Part shown: positions 1 to 7,335 of the stretch, piece after piece
Layout of the letters: each line of letters starts with the position of its first letter
How positions within the stretch are numbered: position 1 is the stretch's first letter
Origin: Nonlabens sp.
GTDB taxonomy: Bacteria; Bacteroidota; Bacteroidia; Flavobacteriales; Flavobacteriaceae
Direction: 5' to 3'
Length of the DNA: 8,561 bases
NCBI GenBank assembly: GCA_030731685.1
Contig: JANQTO010000543.1
Span: 1-8,561, forward strand
Made by a program: the position numbers and the translations under genes
Notes under the pieces: model-generated
What the model was told of the DNA's origin: nothing
Databases searched by the model: none
What the model saw: only the letters and a program-made list of their open reading frames with translations

Positions 1-205
1 CTACCTTGTGAACTGTAAAAAGTCCTGGGTCGCTTTTAGCGTCTTTAGTGATGACCTTATTATAAGGCTGTATTTCACCTTTTTTAGCTGGTTTCTCGGT
101 TGCAGCGGTGGCACCACCTTTGCCACTTTTACCTTTTTTGGAACCACATCCTACTACTACAAGTAAGCTTAGAAAAATGGTCCCGAAGAGTTGTAATCTT
201 TTCAT
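1..205 (-). CDS. N-terminus of a lipoprotein zinc metalloprotease (DUF5117/DUF5118 type), partial
   Basis: The gene starts with ATG at 203-205 and runs off the left edge after 68 codons with no stop. Residues 1-20 form a lipoprotein signal peptide: basic K2 R3, a hydrophobic stretch from about residue 4 to 19, and a lipobox V-V-G-C with C20 as the predicted lipidated cysteine. A Lys/Gly/Ala-rich linker follows (about 21-48). After that comes IQPYNKVITKDAKSDPGLF, then TVHKV. This resembles the start of large Bacteroidota zinc-dependent metalloproteases with DUF5118/DUF5117 domains, recognised from memory. The HExxH zinc site would lie outside the window, so catalytic competence cannot be judged. 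The protein should be envelope-anchored and is about 800 residues in the family. The gene lies downstream of groL on the same strand, behind a strong terminator, so it is probably a separate transcript. I found no convincing promoter in front of it. The lipoprotein call is firm; the protease call is inference. Confidence 0.68.
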   Translation of the reverse strand, partial: MKRLQLFGTIFLSLLVVVGCGSKKGKSGKGGATAATEKPAKKGEIQPYNKVITKDAKSDPGLFTVHKV

Positions 206-425
206 GGGAAGAATTGTTTTTAAAATAGTTCTTAAAAATAGATGTTCTTTATTTTCGAATTCTTAACGGAATGTTAATATAGCCGTCTTGTAGGTATTTA
301 CCTTGGTTCATTTAATTTGATAAAGTCAGCATAAATATTTTTCAAAACTCAATTTTTGAGAACATTTATTGCCAGCCTTTAAAGTATTCGCTTTCGCGAA
401 AGCGCCAAACAAACCAGCTTAGCAC
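206..425. other. AT-rich intergenic gap without a gene
   Basis: No credible ORF or structured RNA is visible between the metalloprotease start and the groL terminator. The stretch should contain the metalloprotease promoter, but no minus-strand match to TAnnTTTG with a properly spaced TTG was found. The nearest is TATTTTTA, without a partner. It holds palindrome copy 1 (389-404) and a weak dyad TTAAC-N5-GTTAA at 263-277, whose half-sites recur in the groES-groL spacer. Confidence 0.5.
389..404. repeat. Intergenic 16-bp palindrome, copy 1
   Basis: CGCTTTCGCGAAAGCG is a perfect inverted repeat with no spacer, identical to the copies at 2205-2220 and 7157-7172. It lies 25 bp beyond the groL terminator hairpin in the direction of groL transcription. 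No T-run follows it on either strand, so it is not itself an intrinsic terminator. Its flanks are asymmetric: TT on the left of all three copies, a pyrimidine on the right. Confidence 0.9.
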
Positions 426-461
426 AAAAAAAGCAGGCTACCCATATGAGTAGCCTGCTTT
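426..461 (-). terminator. Rho-independent terminator of groESL
   Basis: A perfect 12-bp stem (430-441 paired with 450-461; AAAGCAGGCTAC on the plus strand) encloses an 8-nt loop. On the minus strand it is followed by seven T residues (432-426, partly shared with the stem). It begins about 20 nt after the groL stop codon. There is no comparable T-run on the plus-strand side, so it acts for minus-strand transcription and closes the chaperonin operon. Confidence 0.92.
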
Positions 462-481
462 GAATATTGGAGAATAACTGC

Positions 482-2167
<1,686 letters not shown>

Positions 2168-2168
2168 T

Positions 2169-2189
2169 CAATGTTAACTGTTAATATTG
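2169..2189. promoter_or_regulatory. Operator-like dyad in the groES-groL spacer
   Basis: Two 10-bp arms, CAATGTTAAC and GTTAATATTG, are inverted around a single central T with one mismatched pair. The same stretch can be read as tandem TGTTAA hexamers 7 bp apart. It lies about 50 bp upstream of the groL ATG. The 1-nt centre suits a dimeric DNA-binding protein better than an RNA hairpin. A poor TAnnTTTG match (TAGATTTA on the minus strand) lies between it and groL, so a weak internal groL promoter is conceivable. No regulator can be named. Confidence 0.35.
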
Positions 2190-2204
2190 GGATTGTGAGT
2201 ATTT

Positions 2205-2220
2205 CGCTTTCGCGAAAGCG
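2205..2220. repeat. Intergenic 16-bp palindrome, copy 2, inside the groES-groL message
   Basis: This is identical to copies 1 and 3. It begins 11 nt after the groES stop codon and ends 85 nt before the groL start, so it should be transcribed. As RNA it can form a 6-bp stem (CGCUUU with AAAGCG) capped by CGCG. No U-run follows, so it is unlikely to terminate transcription. It could affect 3'-end protection or processing of the groES segment. Confidence 0.9.
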
Positions 2221-2231
2221 TAAACCTTAAC

Positions 2232-2507
2232 CTAAATTACTGCAAGGATATCCTCTTCACGCATGATTAGATAATCTGTACCTTCTAGTTTAAGTTCAGT
2301 CCCGCTGTATTTTCCATAAAGTACGGTGTCGCCAACTTTCACGGTTAGTGGCTCGTCTTTTTTACCGTTACCTATAGCGATAACTTTTCCTTGTTGTGGT
2401 TTTTCTTTTGCAGTGTCTGGTATATAAAGTCCAGATGCTGTTTTTTGCTCAGCAGCCATAGGCTCGATAAGCACTCTGTCTGCTAAAGGTTTTATTGTTA
2501 ATGCCAT
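2232..2507 (-). CDS. groS: Co-chaperonin GroES (10 kDa, Hsp10)
   Basis: This protein forms the heptameric lid that caps GroEL and closes the folding chamber in the cytoplasm. At 91 residues it is slightly shorter than the E. coli protein (97). It has the family start [12 protein letters not shown] (5-16). The mobile loop is at about 17-33, with a hydrophobic L27-Y28-I29 in SGLYIP where E. coli has IVL. The core GKVIAIGNG (40-48), the segment [17 protein letters not shown] (56-72) and the end [10 protein letters not shown] follow. It is the promoter-proximal gene of groES-groL. Upstream on the minus strand is a near-consensus sigma-54 element, not a CIRCE operator. The 5' leader would be about 20 nt, A/T-rich and without a Shine-Dalgarno. 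Confidence 0.98.
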   Translation of the reverse strand: MALTIKPLADRVLIEPMAAEQKTASGLYIPDTAKEKPQQGKVIAIGNGKKDEPLTVKVGDTVLYGKYSGTELKLEGTDYLIMREEDILAVI

Positions 2508-2538
2508 TTTTAAATTTTTTAGTTTGTGTGTTTGAAGT

Positions 2539-2554
2539 AGCTAATTATGTGCCA
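2539..2554 (-). promoter_or_regulatory. Candidate sigma-54 (-24/-12) promoter of groES
   Basis: Read on the minus strand the site is TGGCAC-ATAAT-TAGCT. It keeps the required GG-N10-GC spacing and differs from the consensus TGGCAC-N5-TTGCW at one base. Taking the C of GC as -12, transcription would start near 2528, about 20 nt before the groES ATG. The overlapping match to the primary-sigma pattern (TACTTCAA with a TTG 20 nt upstream) is much poorer. A sigma-54 activator is encoded in the adjacent operon. No CIRCE inverted repeat (TTAGCACTC-N9-GAGTGCTAA) is present. This is sequence evidence only. Confidence 0.5.
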
Positions 2555-2577
2555 CCCTACAATGGCTGACAAAAGTT

Positions 2578-2630
2578 CACATAAACAAAAAATCCAGCAG
2601 GTTATGCTGGATTTTTTGTCAGTTTATGTG
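2578..2630 (-). terminator. Long hairpin terminator after secG
   Basis: A 13-bp inner stem (2587-2599 with 2605-2617) surrounds a 5-nt loop. After a 4-nt bulge (2618-2621), a further 9-bp outer stem pairs 2578-2586 with 2622-2630. The inner arm carries six A on one side and six T on the other, so it could terminate in either direction. On the minus strand it starts 10 nt past the secG stop and closes the miaB-secG operon. It sits about 24 bp upstream of the candidate groES -24 element, insulating groESL from read-through. Confidence 0.9.
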
Positions 2631-2640
2631 TCTTTATGAC

Positions 2641-2985
2641 TTACTCTGCTGGTGTTGCAGGAGTTTCACTAGCAGGAGTACTTGTTTGTGGTACTGGAGT
2701 TTCTGTAGCTGCGCCAGGTTTTACAATTTCGCGTGTTTTACCGCCGTTACTTTGTATAAGTGATGTGCTTGCGAGCAAAATAAGTACTAGAAGGCTTGTT
2801 GCTAGCACCCAAGTGCTTTTGTCTAAAAAGTCACCGGTTTTTTTAACACCACCTAGTTGTTGTGTGCCGCCACCGCCAAAGCTGCTGGAAAGTCCACCAC
2901 CTTTAGGGTTTTGTACCATGATTACTACGAGCAATAAAAAGGCTACCACTACGATAAGGCCTATTAAGATATAAAATACAGTCAT
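2641..2985 (-). CDS. secG: Preprotein translocase subunit SecG
   Basis: This is the small inner-membrane subunit of SecYEG, which assists SecA-driven export. The 114-residue protein has two membrane segments, about residues 3-24 (rich in I, V and L) and 58-76. They are joined by the family loop QNPKGGGLSSSFGGGGTQQL (25-44). The Gly-rich stretch and QNPKGGG are the SecG hallmarks. The C-terminal tail (about 90-114) is rich in Pro, Thr, Ala and Glu and looks disordered. The ATG follows the TAA of the preceding gene with no intervening base, so the two are probably translationally coupled. It is the last gene of the miaB-secG operon, with a long hairpin just beyond its stop. Confidence 0.96.
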   Translation of the reverse strand: MTVFYILIGLIVVVAFLLLVVIMVQNPKGGGLSSSFGGGGTQQLGGVKKTGDFLDKSTWVLATSLLVLILLASTSLIQSNGGKTREIVKPGAATETPVPQTSTPASETPATPAE

Positions 2986-3783
2986 TTAGGTATTACTTTG
3001 TAAATTCTTGATTTCCCGAATTCGGTCTGCAAAGAAACCACTTTTTTCTGGATGTTGCAAAACTAATATCTCATAAGCTTGAATAGCTTTAGAATAATTC
3101 TTTTGGGCTAGATATACTTGTGCGAGGGTTTCAGTCATTAACTGGTTAGGAGCTGGATTCTGTTCTGCTAGATTACCAGAGTGTGGTTGGTTTTTTACTG
3201 GTTTTATCCTTGGGCGTTCCTGTAAGAATAATTCGATGCGCTCCATTCTCTTTGCGCGTTCTTCATCTTCTAGGTCGGGAGTTATTTCTTCTGTACGGCG
3301 TTCAATAGGTTTCAGGCTCGTGAGTTTCAACCATTCACCGAAACTGTGGCGCTCAGTTTTTGTAAAAGCAAGTGGTTCTGCTATGATCTCTGACTTTCGC
3401 TCGAACACATTATCATCATGTTGATGGTTCAACGCCTCGTTAAGGTCGTTTGATATGGCTGTTACGGTCTCACTATCTACTTCTATGTTAGAAAGTATGT
3501 CTTGTTGTTGCTTTATGTGGTCACTAACTTTGTGCTGCATAAAGAACGCACTGGTAATGTAATCAAACAATACAGACCTATCTGCCGTGTGGCTTGCGGT
3601 TACTTGCAGTTCCTTATTGTACAATGGGCTGCTTTCTGTTTTTAAACCTTTGAGATAAAGACTGCGCGCTGCTTGAAAGTATGGATAGCGATTAATGGTC
3701 TCGCGTAGAATGCCCAAATCTGCCGCGGTAACATTTTCTGGATGCGCCATTAAATCATTAATATGTTTAGACTGTTCTACCAT
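2986..3783 (-). CDS. TPR-containing protein of unknown function
   Basis: This is a 265-residue protein with no signal peptide or membrane segment, so probably cytoplasmic. The N-terminal third (about 1-90) is helical in character, with LRETINRYPYFQAARSLYLK (26-45) followed by a predicted helix. The middle (about 90-215) is charged and probably flexible. The C-terminus carries one recognisable tetratricopeptide-type helix pair (about 216-249), with ETLAQVYLAQKNYSKAIQAY and HP at the repeat end. TPRs usually mediate protein contacts. I recall similar proteins at this place in other flavobacterial genomes but know no function. The start overlaps the end of lptE by 7 nt and the stop abuts secG. 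This fixed coupling hints at a role near LPS assembly or Sec export, which is inference. Confidence 0.85.
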   Translation of the reverse strand: MVEQSKHINDLMAHPENVTAADLGILRETINRYPYFQAARSLYLKGLKTESSPLYNKELQVTASHTADRSVLFDYITSAFFMQHKVSDHIKQQQDILSNIEVDSETVTAISNDLNEALNHQHDDNVFERKSEIIAEPLAFTKTERHSFGEWLKLTSLKPIERRTEEITPDLEDEERAKRMERIELFLQERPRIKPVKNQPHSGNLAEQNPAPNQLMTETLAQVYLAQKNYSKAIQAYEILVLQHPEKSGFFADRIREIKNLQSNT

Positions 3784-4289
3784 TTTCCCAGCGTGTCGTT
3801 GATAATTTCTTGGGTTATTTGCTCGTATATTATCTCGAGAGCTGTGTCTAAAACTGCTCCTTGTAATGGTGTGTTTGCGTCGTAGTCGTAAAAGAAGCTG
3901 TACGCTTTTTCTGAGCTTTCCTCGTCGTTCTTTGTGTTTGTAAACCGTACGTTTATAGCAATGGTAAGTCGGTTTTGAGAAGCGGTATTGTTTGCCGTGG
4001 CAGTCATAGGTGCTATGAAATAACGCGTAATTTCTCCCTGATAAATATAATCGCCGCCTGTGGCCACAAGGTTTAGGCTTGTTTGTGTTTGGATAATGTC
4101 TTGTAATCTACGCGTAAAGGTAGTTTCAATACCGGGTTCTACTAAGGCAGCTTGATTTGTGAAAAAATCTACCTGAAAAGTTTTAATGTCTGCTGGAATA
4201 GTTACTCCAGAAAGGCTGTAAAGTCCGCAACTGCTCAGCGATAAGAATGTAATAAGAAAGACAAAACCTTTTAGTGCTCTAAAGATCAT
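3777..4289 (-). CDS. lptE: LPS assembly lipoprotein LptE-family protein
   Basis: In the family, LptE is an outer-membrane lipoprotein that plugs the LptD barrel and helps place lipopolysaccharide in the outer leaflet. This 170-residue protein has a lipoprotein signal peptide: R4 and K7, a hydrophobic core at about 8-19, and lipobox L-S-S-C with C21 lipidated. The mature start CGLYSLSGVTIP is characteristic of Bacteroidota LptE-like proteins. TFQVDFFTN (37-45) and the terminal helix ending DTLGKW also fit. The length agrees with the family. The ATG lies inside the upstream activator gene (11-nt overlap) and the stop inside the TPR gene (7-nt overlap), showing tight translational coupling. Family assignment rests on recalled motifs and context. 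LptD is not in this window. Confidence 0.88.
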   Translation of the reverse strand: MIFRALKGFVFLITFLSLSSCGLYSLSGVTIPADIKTFQVDFFTNQAALVEPGIETTFTRRLQDIIQTQTSLNLVATGGDYIYQGEITRYFIAPMTATANNTASQNRLTIAINVRFTNTKNDEESSEKAYSFFYDYDANTPLQGAVLDTALEIIYEQITQEIINDTLGKW

Positions 4290-5565
4290 ATTGTTTGATT
4301 TTACGGTACAAGGTACGTTCAGAAATCCCTAAATCGTCGGCAGCGGCTTTACGCTTACCTTTATGTCTTTCAAGGGACTTGCGTATGAGCTCTACCTCTT
4401 TATCCATAATGCTCAACGATTCTTCTTCTTCTATTTCCTGTGCAAAGTCATAACGGTCTGCAGCGGTTGTATGTTGCTCCTTATAATTGGATTCCGGTCT
4501 GGCTTCGTAAGCATTTGTTTCGGTACTTTCATGGTGACCCTGATCTATGACATCTTCATAAGCAAGTTCCTGTTCTGAGCCATAAATCCTATTTATTAAA
4601 CTCGGATTTTTTTCACGTACATCTTGCGCAGAGCCTGTGCTCATGAGTTCGTTAGTCAGCTTTTTGAGGTCGTTCAGGTCGTTTTTCATATCAAACAATA
4701 CCTTGTACAAAATCTCACGTTCATTGCCAAATTCACTATCACTCTTGCTGTTATTGCCTATTACGGCTGGCAAGGTTTTACCTATGTCTGGCAAATAGTT
4801 GCGCAATCTTACACCGTTTATTTCACGTTCTTTCTCTAGCACACTTATTTGTTCAGCAATGTTGCGCAGTTGTCTTATGTTGCCGCTCCATCTATAGCTT
4901 TCAAGTATAGACACGGCATCTTCTGTAAGTTTGAGTGCAGGCATTTTGTACTTCATCGCAAAGTCAGACGCAAACTTTCTAAACAATAGGTGAATGTCGC
5001 CCTTGCGTTCTCTTAGTGGTGGCAACGCAATATCTACCGTGCTAAGTCTGTAAAAAAGGTCTTCTCTAAATTTTCCTTTTTCAATAGCATCTGTCATGCG
5101 CACGTTTGTCGCAGCAACGATGCGCACATCAGTTTTTTGCGTGACGGATGAACCTACTTTAAGAAATTCACCATTTTCAAGAACACGCAATAGGCGTACT
5201 TGAGTAGGCAAGGGAAGTTCGCCTACTTCATCGAGAAATATCGTTCCACCATCAGCCACTTCAAAATAGCCCGAGCGTGTTTGGGTAGCACCAGTAAAGG
5301 CACCTTTCTCATGGCCAAAAAGCTCAGAATCTATCGTTCCTTCAGGTATGGCACCACAGTTTACGGCTATATACTTACCATGCTTGCGATGGGATAGGGC
5401 GTGTATGATTTTAGGGATACTTTCCTTTCCTACGCCACTTTCACCCGTAACTAATACCGAAATATCAGTAGGTGCAACCTGTGCAGCTTTTTCTAGTGCT
5501 CTGTTGAAACTAGGGTCGTTACCTATGAGTTCAAAACGCTGCTTTATGGCTTGAATATTTTCCAT
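4279..5565 (-). CDS. Sigma-54 activator (AAA+ plus Fis-type HTH, no sensory N-terminal domain)
   Basis: Bacterial enhancer-binding proteins hydrolyse ATP to remodel sigma-54 RNA polymerase into an open complex. This 428-residue protein has all the core motifs. They are Walker A GESGVGKES (41-49), the sigma-54 contact loop GAFTGA (88-93), and Walker B GGTIFLDEVGELP (106-118). R168 and R174 in FREDLFYRL are the probable arginine fingers, and sensor II is WSGNIRQLRN (226-235). The C-terminus (about 388-428) is a Fis-type helix-turn-helix with AAADDLGISERTLYRKIK. It begins directly with the AAA+ domain, like PspF, without receiver, GAF or PAS, so it is not a classic two-component regulator. Unusually, about 140 polar, acidic residues (250-387) separate AAA+ and HTH. 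It overlaps miaB by 1 nt (TAATG) and lptE by 11 nt. The targets are unknown; a candidate sigma-54 promoter precedes groES nearby. Confidence 0.95.
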   Translation of the reverse strand: MENIQAIKQRFELIGNDPSFNRALEKAAQVAPTDISVLVTGESGVGKESIPKIIHALSHRKHGKYIAVNCGAIPEGTIDSELFGHEKGAFTGATQTRSGYFEVADGGTIFLDEVGELPLPTQVRLLRVLENGEFLKVGSSVTQKTDVRIVAATNVRMTDAIEKGKFREDLFYRLSTVDIALPPLRERKGDIHLLFRKFASDFAMKYKMPALKLTEDAVSILESYRWSGNIRQLRNIAEQISVLEKEREINGVRLRNYLPDIGKTLPAVIGNNSKSDSEFGNEREILYKVLFDMKNDLNDLKKLTNELMSTGSAQDVREKNPSLINRIYGSEQELAYEDVIDQGHHESTETNAYEARPESNYKEQHTTAADRYDFAQEIEEEESLSIMDKEVELIRKSLERHKGKRKAAADDLGISERTLYRKIKQYDL

Positions 5566-7037
5566 TATGCTACAGTTTCAGTCATTAATGGCTGCTCCAT
5601 ATCTGAATAGCCTATTGCGGTTCCTATAAGTGTAGCAGCTGTACAATCTTCAATACGCACCATAACATAATCACCAGCTTTATAGTGCTCTTTAGGGAAA
5701 ACGGCAACGGTACTTTGCGTTGTTCTACCAGACCAGTGCTGGTCAGAACGGTGCGATTCTTTTTCAATAAGTATTTCTACAGTCTTGCCTACAAAGGCTT
5801 GGGTGCGCTCTAGACCGTGATCGCGTTGCAGCGCAATGATTTCTGCAAGCCTTCTTTTTTTAATAGGTTCCGGAACATCGTCGGGTAGTTTTCTGGCAGC
5901 TAGCGTTCCTGGTCGCTCGGAATATGCAAACATAAAACCAAGGTCATATTTTACAAACTCCATAAGGCTCAACGTGTCTTGATGGTCCTCTTCGGTTTCG
6001 GTAGGGAAACCGGTTATCATATCTTGGGAAATGGCACAATCGGGAATAATGGTGCGTATACGTTCTATAAGCGCCATGTACTCTTTACGGGTGTGCAACC
6101 TGTTCATCTCCTGTAAGATACGGTCGCTACCAGATTGTACGGGTAGGTGAATATATTTGCATATGTTGCGGTGTGCCGCGATTGCGTGCAACACGTCATC
6201 ACTAATATCTTGCGGATTACTCGTCGCAAATCGAACACGCATATGTGGTTGTGCATTTGCAACTTTATGCAGTAATTGTGCAAAATCTACCGCGGTAGCT
6301 TTAGCCATTTTACTTGCCTTTTTGAAATCTTTTTTAAGACCGCCACCATACCACAGGTAGGAGTCTACGTTTTGTCCTAATAAGGTAACCTCTTTAAAAC
6401 CTTGGTCTGCGAGTTGCTGAATCTCTTCTAATATAGAATATGGGTCGCGACTACGCTCACGTCCACGGGTAAATGGAACTACGCAAAACGTACACATGTT
6501 ATCACAACCACGGGTAATGGTCACAAAAGCCGTCACACCATTAGAGTTCAAACGCACAGGTGAGATATCACCGTAGGTCTCGTCCTTTGATAGTATCACG
6601 TTTACCGCATTGTGTCCATCTTCAACCTCGGCAAGCAAATTTGGAATGTCTTTGTAGGCATCTGGACCTACGACCATATCCACAATTTTTTCTTCGTCTA
6701 GAAATTTAGCCTTCAAGCGCTCGGCCATACAACCTAGCACACCTACTTTCATCTTAGGATTAATCGCTTTAACTGCGTTGTATTTTTGAAGGCGCTTGCG
6801 CACCGTTTGCTCAGCCTTGTCACGTATGGAGCATGTGTTAACAAGCACAAGGTCAGCATCTTCAAGCGTGTCAGTCGTGTTGTAACCTTCTTTTGAAAGG
6901 ATGGATGCAACTATCTCACTGTCAGAAAAATTCATCTGGCAACCGTAGCTTTCTATATAAAGTTTACGCGTGTTATTTGGGTTAGCCTCGAGGGCTAGTG
7001 GCTTTCCTTGTTTTTTTTCTTCTATAATTTTTTCCAT
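5565..7037 (-). CDS. miaB: tRNA-2-methylthio-N6-dimethylallyladenosine synthase MiaB
   Basis: MiaB is a radical-SAM methylthiotransferase that converts i6A37 to ms2i6A37 in tRNAs reading UNN codons. From the chosen ATG it has 490 residues. The N-terminal methylthiotransferase domain carries the cluster cysteines C33 (YGCQMN), C69 (NTCSIRDKA) and C103 (LGCMAE). The radical-SAM domain has C178, C182 and C185 in [25 protein letters not shown] domain occupies about 413-477. No essential cysteine is missing. An in-frame TTG ten codons upstream would give 500 residues. However, the -7 promoter element overlaps that TTG, so transcription should begin after it; ATG at 7037 is the better start. It is the first gene of the operon, with its TAA overlapping the activator's ATG. 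The insert [20 protein letters not shown] (231-250) fits flavobacterial MiaB as I recall it. Confidence 0.98.
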   Translation of the reverse strand: MEKIIEEKKQGKPLALEANPNNTRKLYIESYGCQMNFSDSEIVASILSKEGYNTTDTLEDADLVLVNTCSIRDKAEQTVRKRLQKYNAVKAINPKMKVGVLGCMAERLKAKFLDEEKIVDMVVGPDAYKDIPNLLAEVEDGHNAVNVILSKDETYGDISPVRLNSNGVTAFVTITRGCDNMCTFCVVPFTRGRERSRDPYSILEEIQQLADQGFKEVTLLGQNVDSYLWYGGGLKKDFKKASKMAKATAVDFAQLLHKVANAQPHMRVRFATSNPQDISDDVLHAIAAHRNICKYIHLPVQSGSDRILQEMNRLHTRKEYMALIERIRTIIPDCAISQDMITGFPTETEEDHQDTLSLMEFVKYDLGFMFAYSERPGTLAARKLPDDVPEPIKKRRLAEIIALQRDHGLERTQAFVGKTVEILIEKESHRSDQHWSGRTTQSTVAVFPKEHYKAGDYVMVRIEDCTAATLIGTAIGYSDMEQPLMTETVA

Positions 7038-7064
7038 GGCAATGTGTTCCCGTATTTGGGACTG

Positions 7065-7094
7065 CAAATATAATCATTCCATAAGATGTGACAA
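7065..7094 (-). promoter_or_regulatory. Bacteroidota primary-sigma promoter of the miaB operon
   Basis: On the minus strand a TTG (7094-7092) is followed after exactly 19 nt by TATATTTG (7072-7065). This is a full match to the -33 TTG / -7 TAnnTTTG pattern of Bacteroidota. Transcription would start near 7060, leaving a leader of about 20 nt before the miaB ATG at 7037. This excludes the in-frame TTG at 7067 as the start codon. It probably drives all five genes through secG. Confidence 0.8.
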
Positions 7095-7156
7095 TATGTC
7101 AGCGATGCTTGTTCATTAAATTAACTGCGTTTTGAACTGGTTGTTTGTACATAGTT

Positions 7157-7172
7157 CGCTTTCGCGAAAGCG
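7157..7172. repeat. Intergenic 16-bp palindrome, copy 3, between miaB and topA
   Basis: This is identical to copies 1 and 2. It sits between the divergent promoters, 62 bp upstream of the miaB -33 TTG and 108 bp upstream of the topA -33 element. It is therefore probably not transcribed from either. No T-run follows on either strand. This placement argues against a purely RNA-level role for the element. Confidence 0.9.
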
Positions 7173-7280
7173 CAACAAGGCGCCAACATTTTTACAGGTA
7201 AGAAGCATTTGTGAAATAAAATAGGTTGAAAAATGAGTAAATCAACGTAAAATTCAAATTAAATAGCTGTCATACAGCGA

Positions 7281-7314
7281 TTTGTATTATTAATAAAAAA
7301 TACGCATACCTTTG
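7281..7314 (+). promoter_or_regulatory. Bacteroidota primary-sigma promoter of topA
   Basis: TTTG at 7281-7284 is followed after 22 nt by TACCTTTG at 7307-7314, a full match to TAnnTTTG with spacing at the long end of the usual range. The predicted start, near 7319-7321, gives a leader of about 16 nt. A small dyad, GCTGT-cat-ACAGC (7266-7278), lies just upstream of the -33 element. Supercoiling control is common for topA in other bacteria, but nothing here proves it. Confidence 0.72.
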
Positions 7315-7335
7315 TGTCCAAAATATAAAGCGCAC

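Noticed and set aside
345..357. CTCAA-TTT-TTGAG hairpin as a terminator or RNA element
   Set aside because: The stem is only 5 bp, AT-rich, not placed after a gene end, and easily arises by chance.
2508..2580. CIRCE operator or classical heat-shock promoter upstream of groES
   Set aside because: I looked for TTAGCACTC-N9-GAGTGCTAA and found no such inverted repeat on either strand.
2657..2695. Direct GCAGGAGT repeats and an AGTAC-N9-GTACT dyad near the secG 3' end, considered as enhancer sites for the activator
   Set aside because: They fall in the low-complexity Pro/Thr/Ala tail of secG, where codon repetition creates such patterns, and the arms are only 5 bp.
7266..7278. GCTGT-cat-ACAGC dyad upstream of the topA -33 element as an operator
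   Set aside because: Five-bp arms are too short to claim in AT-rich intergenic DNA without conservation data.
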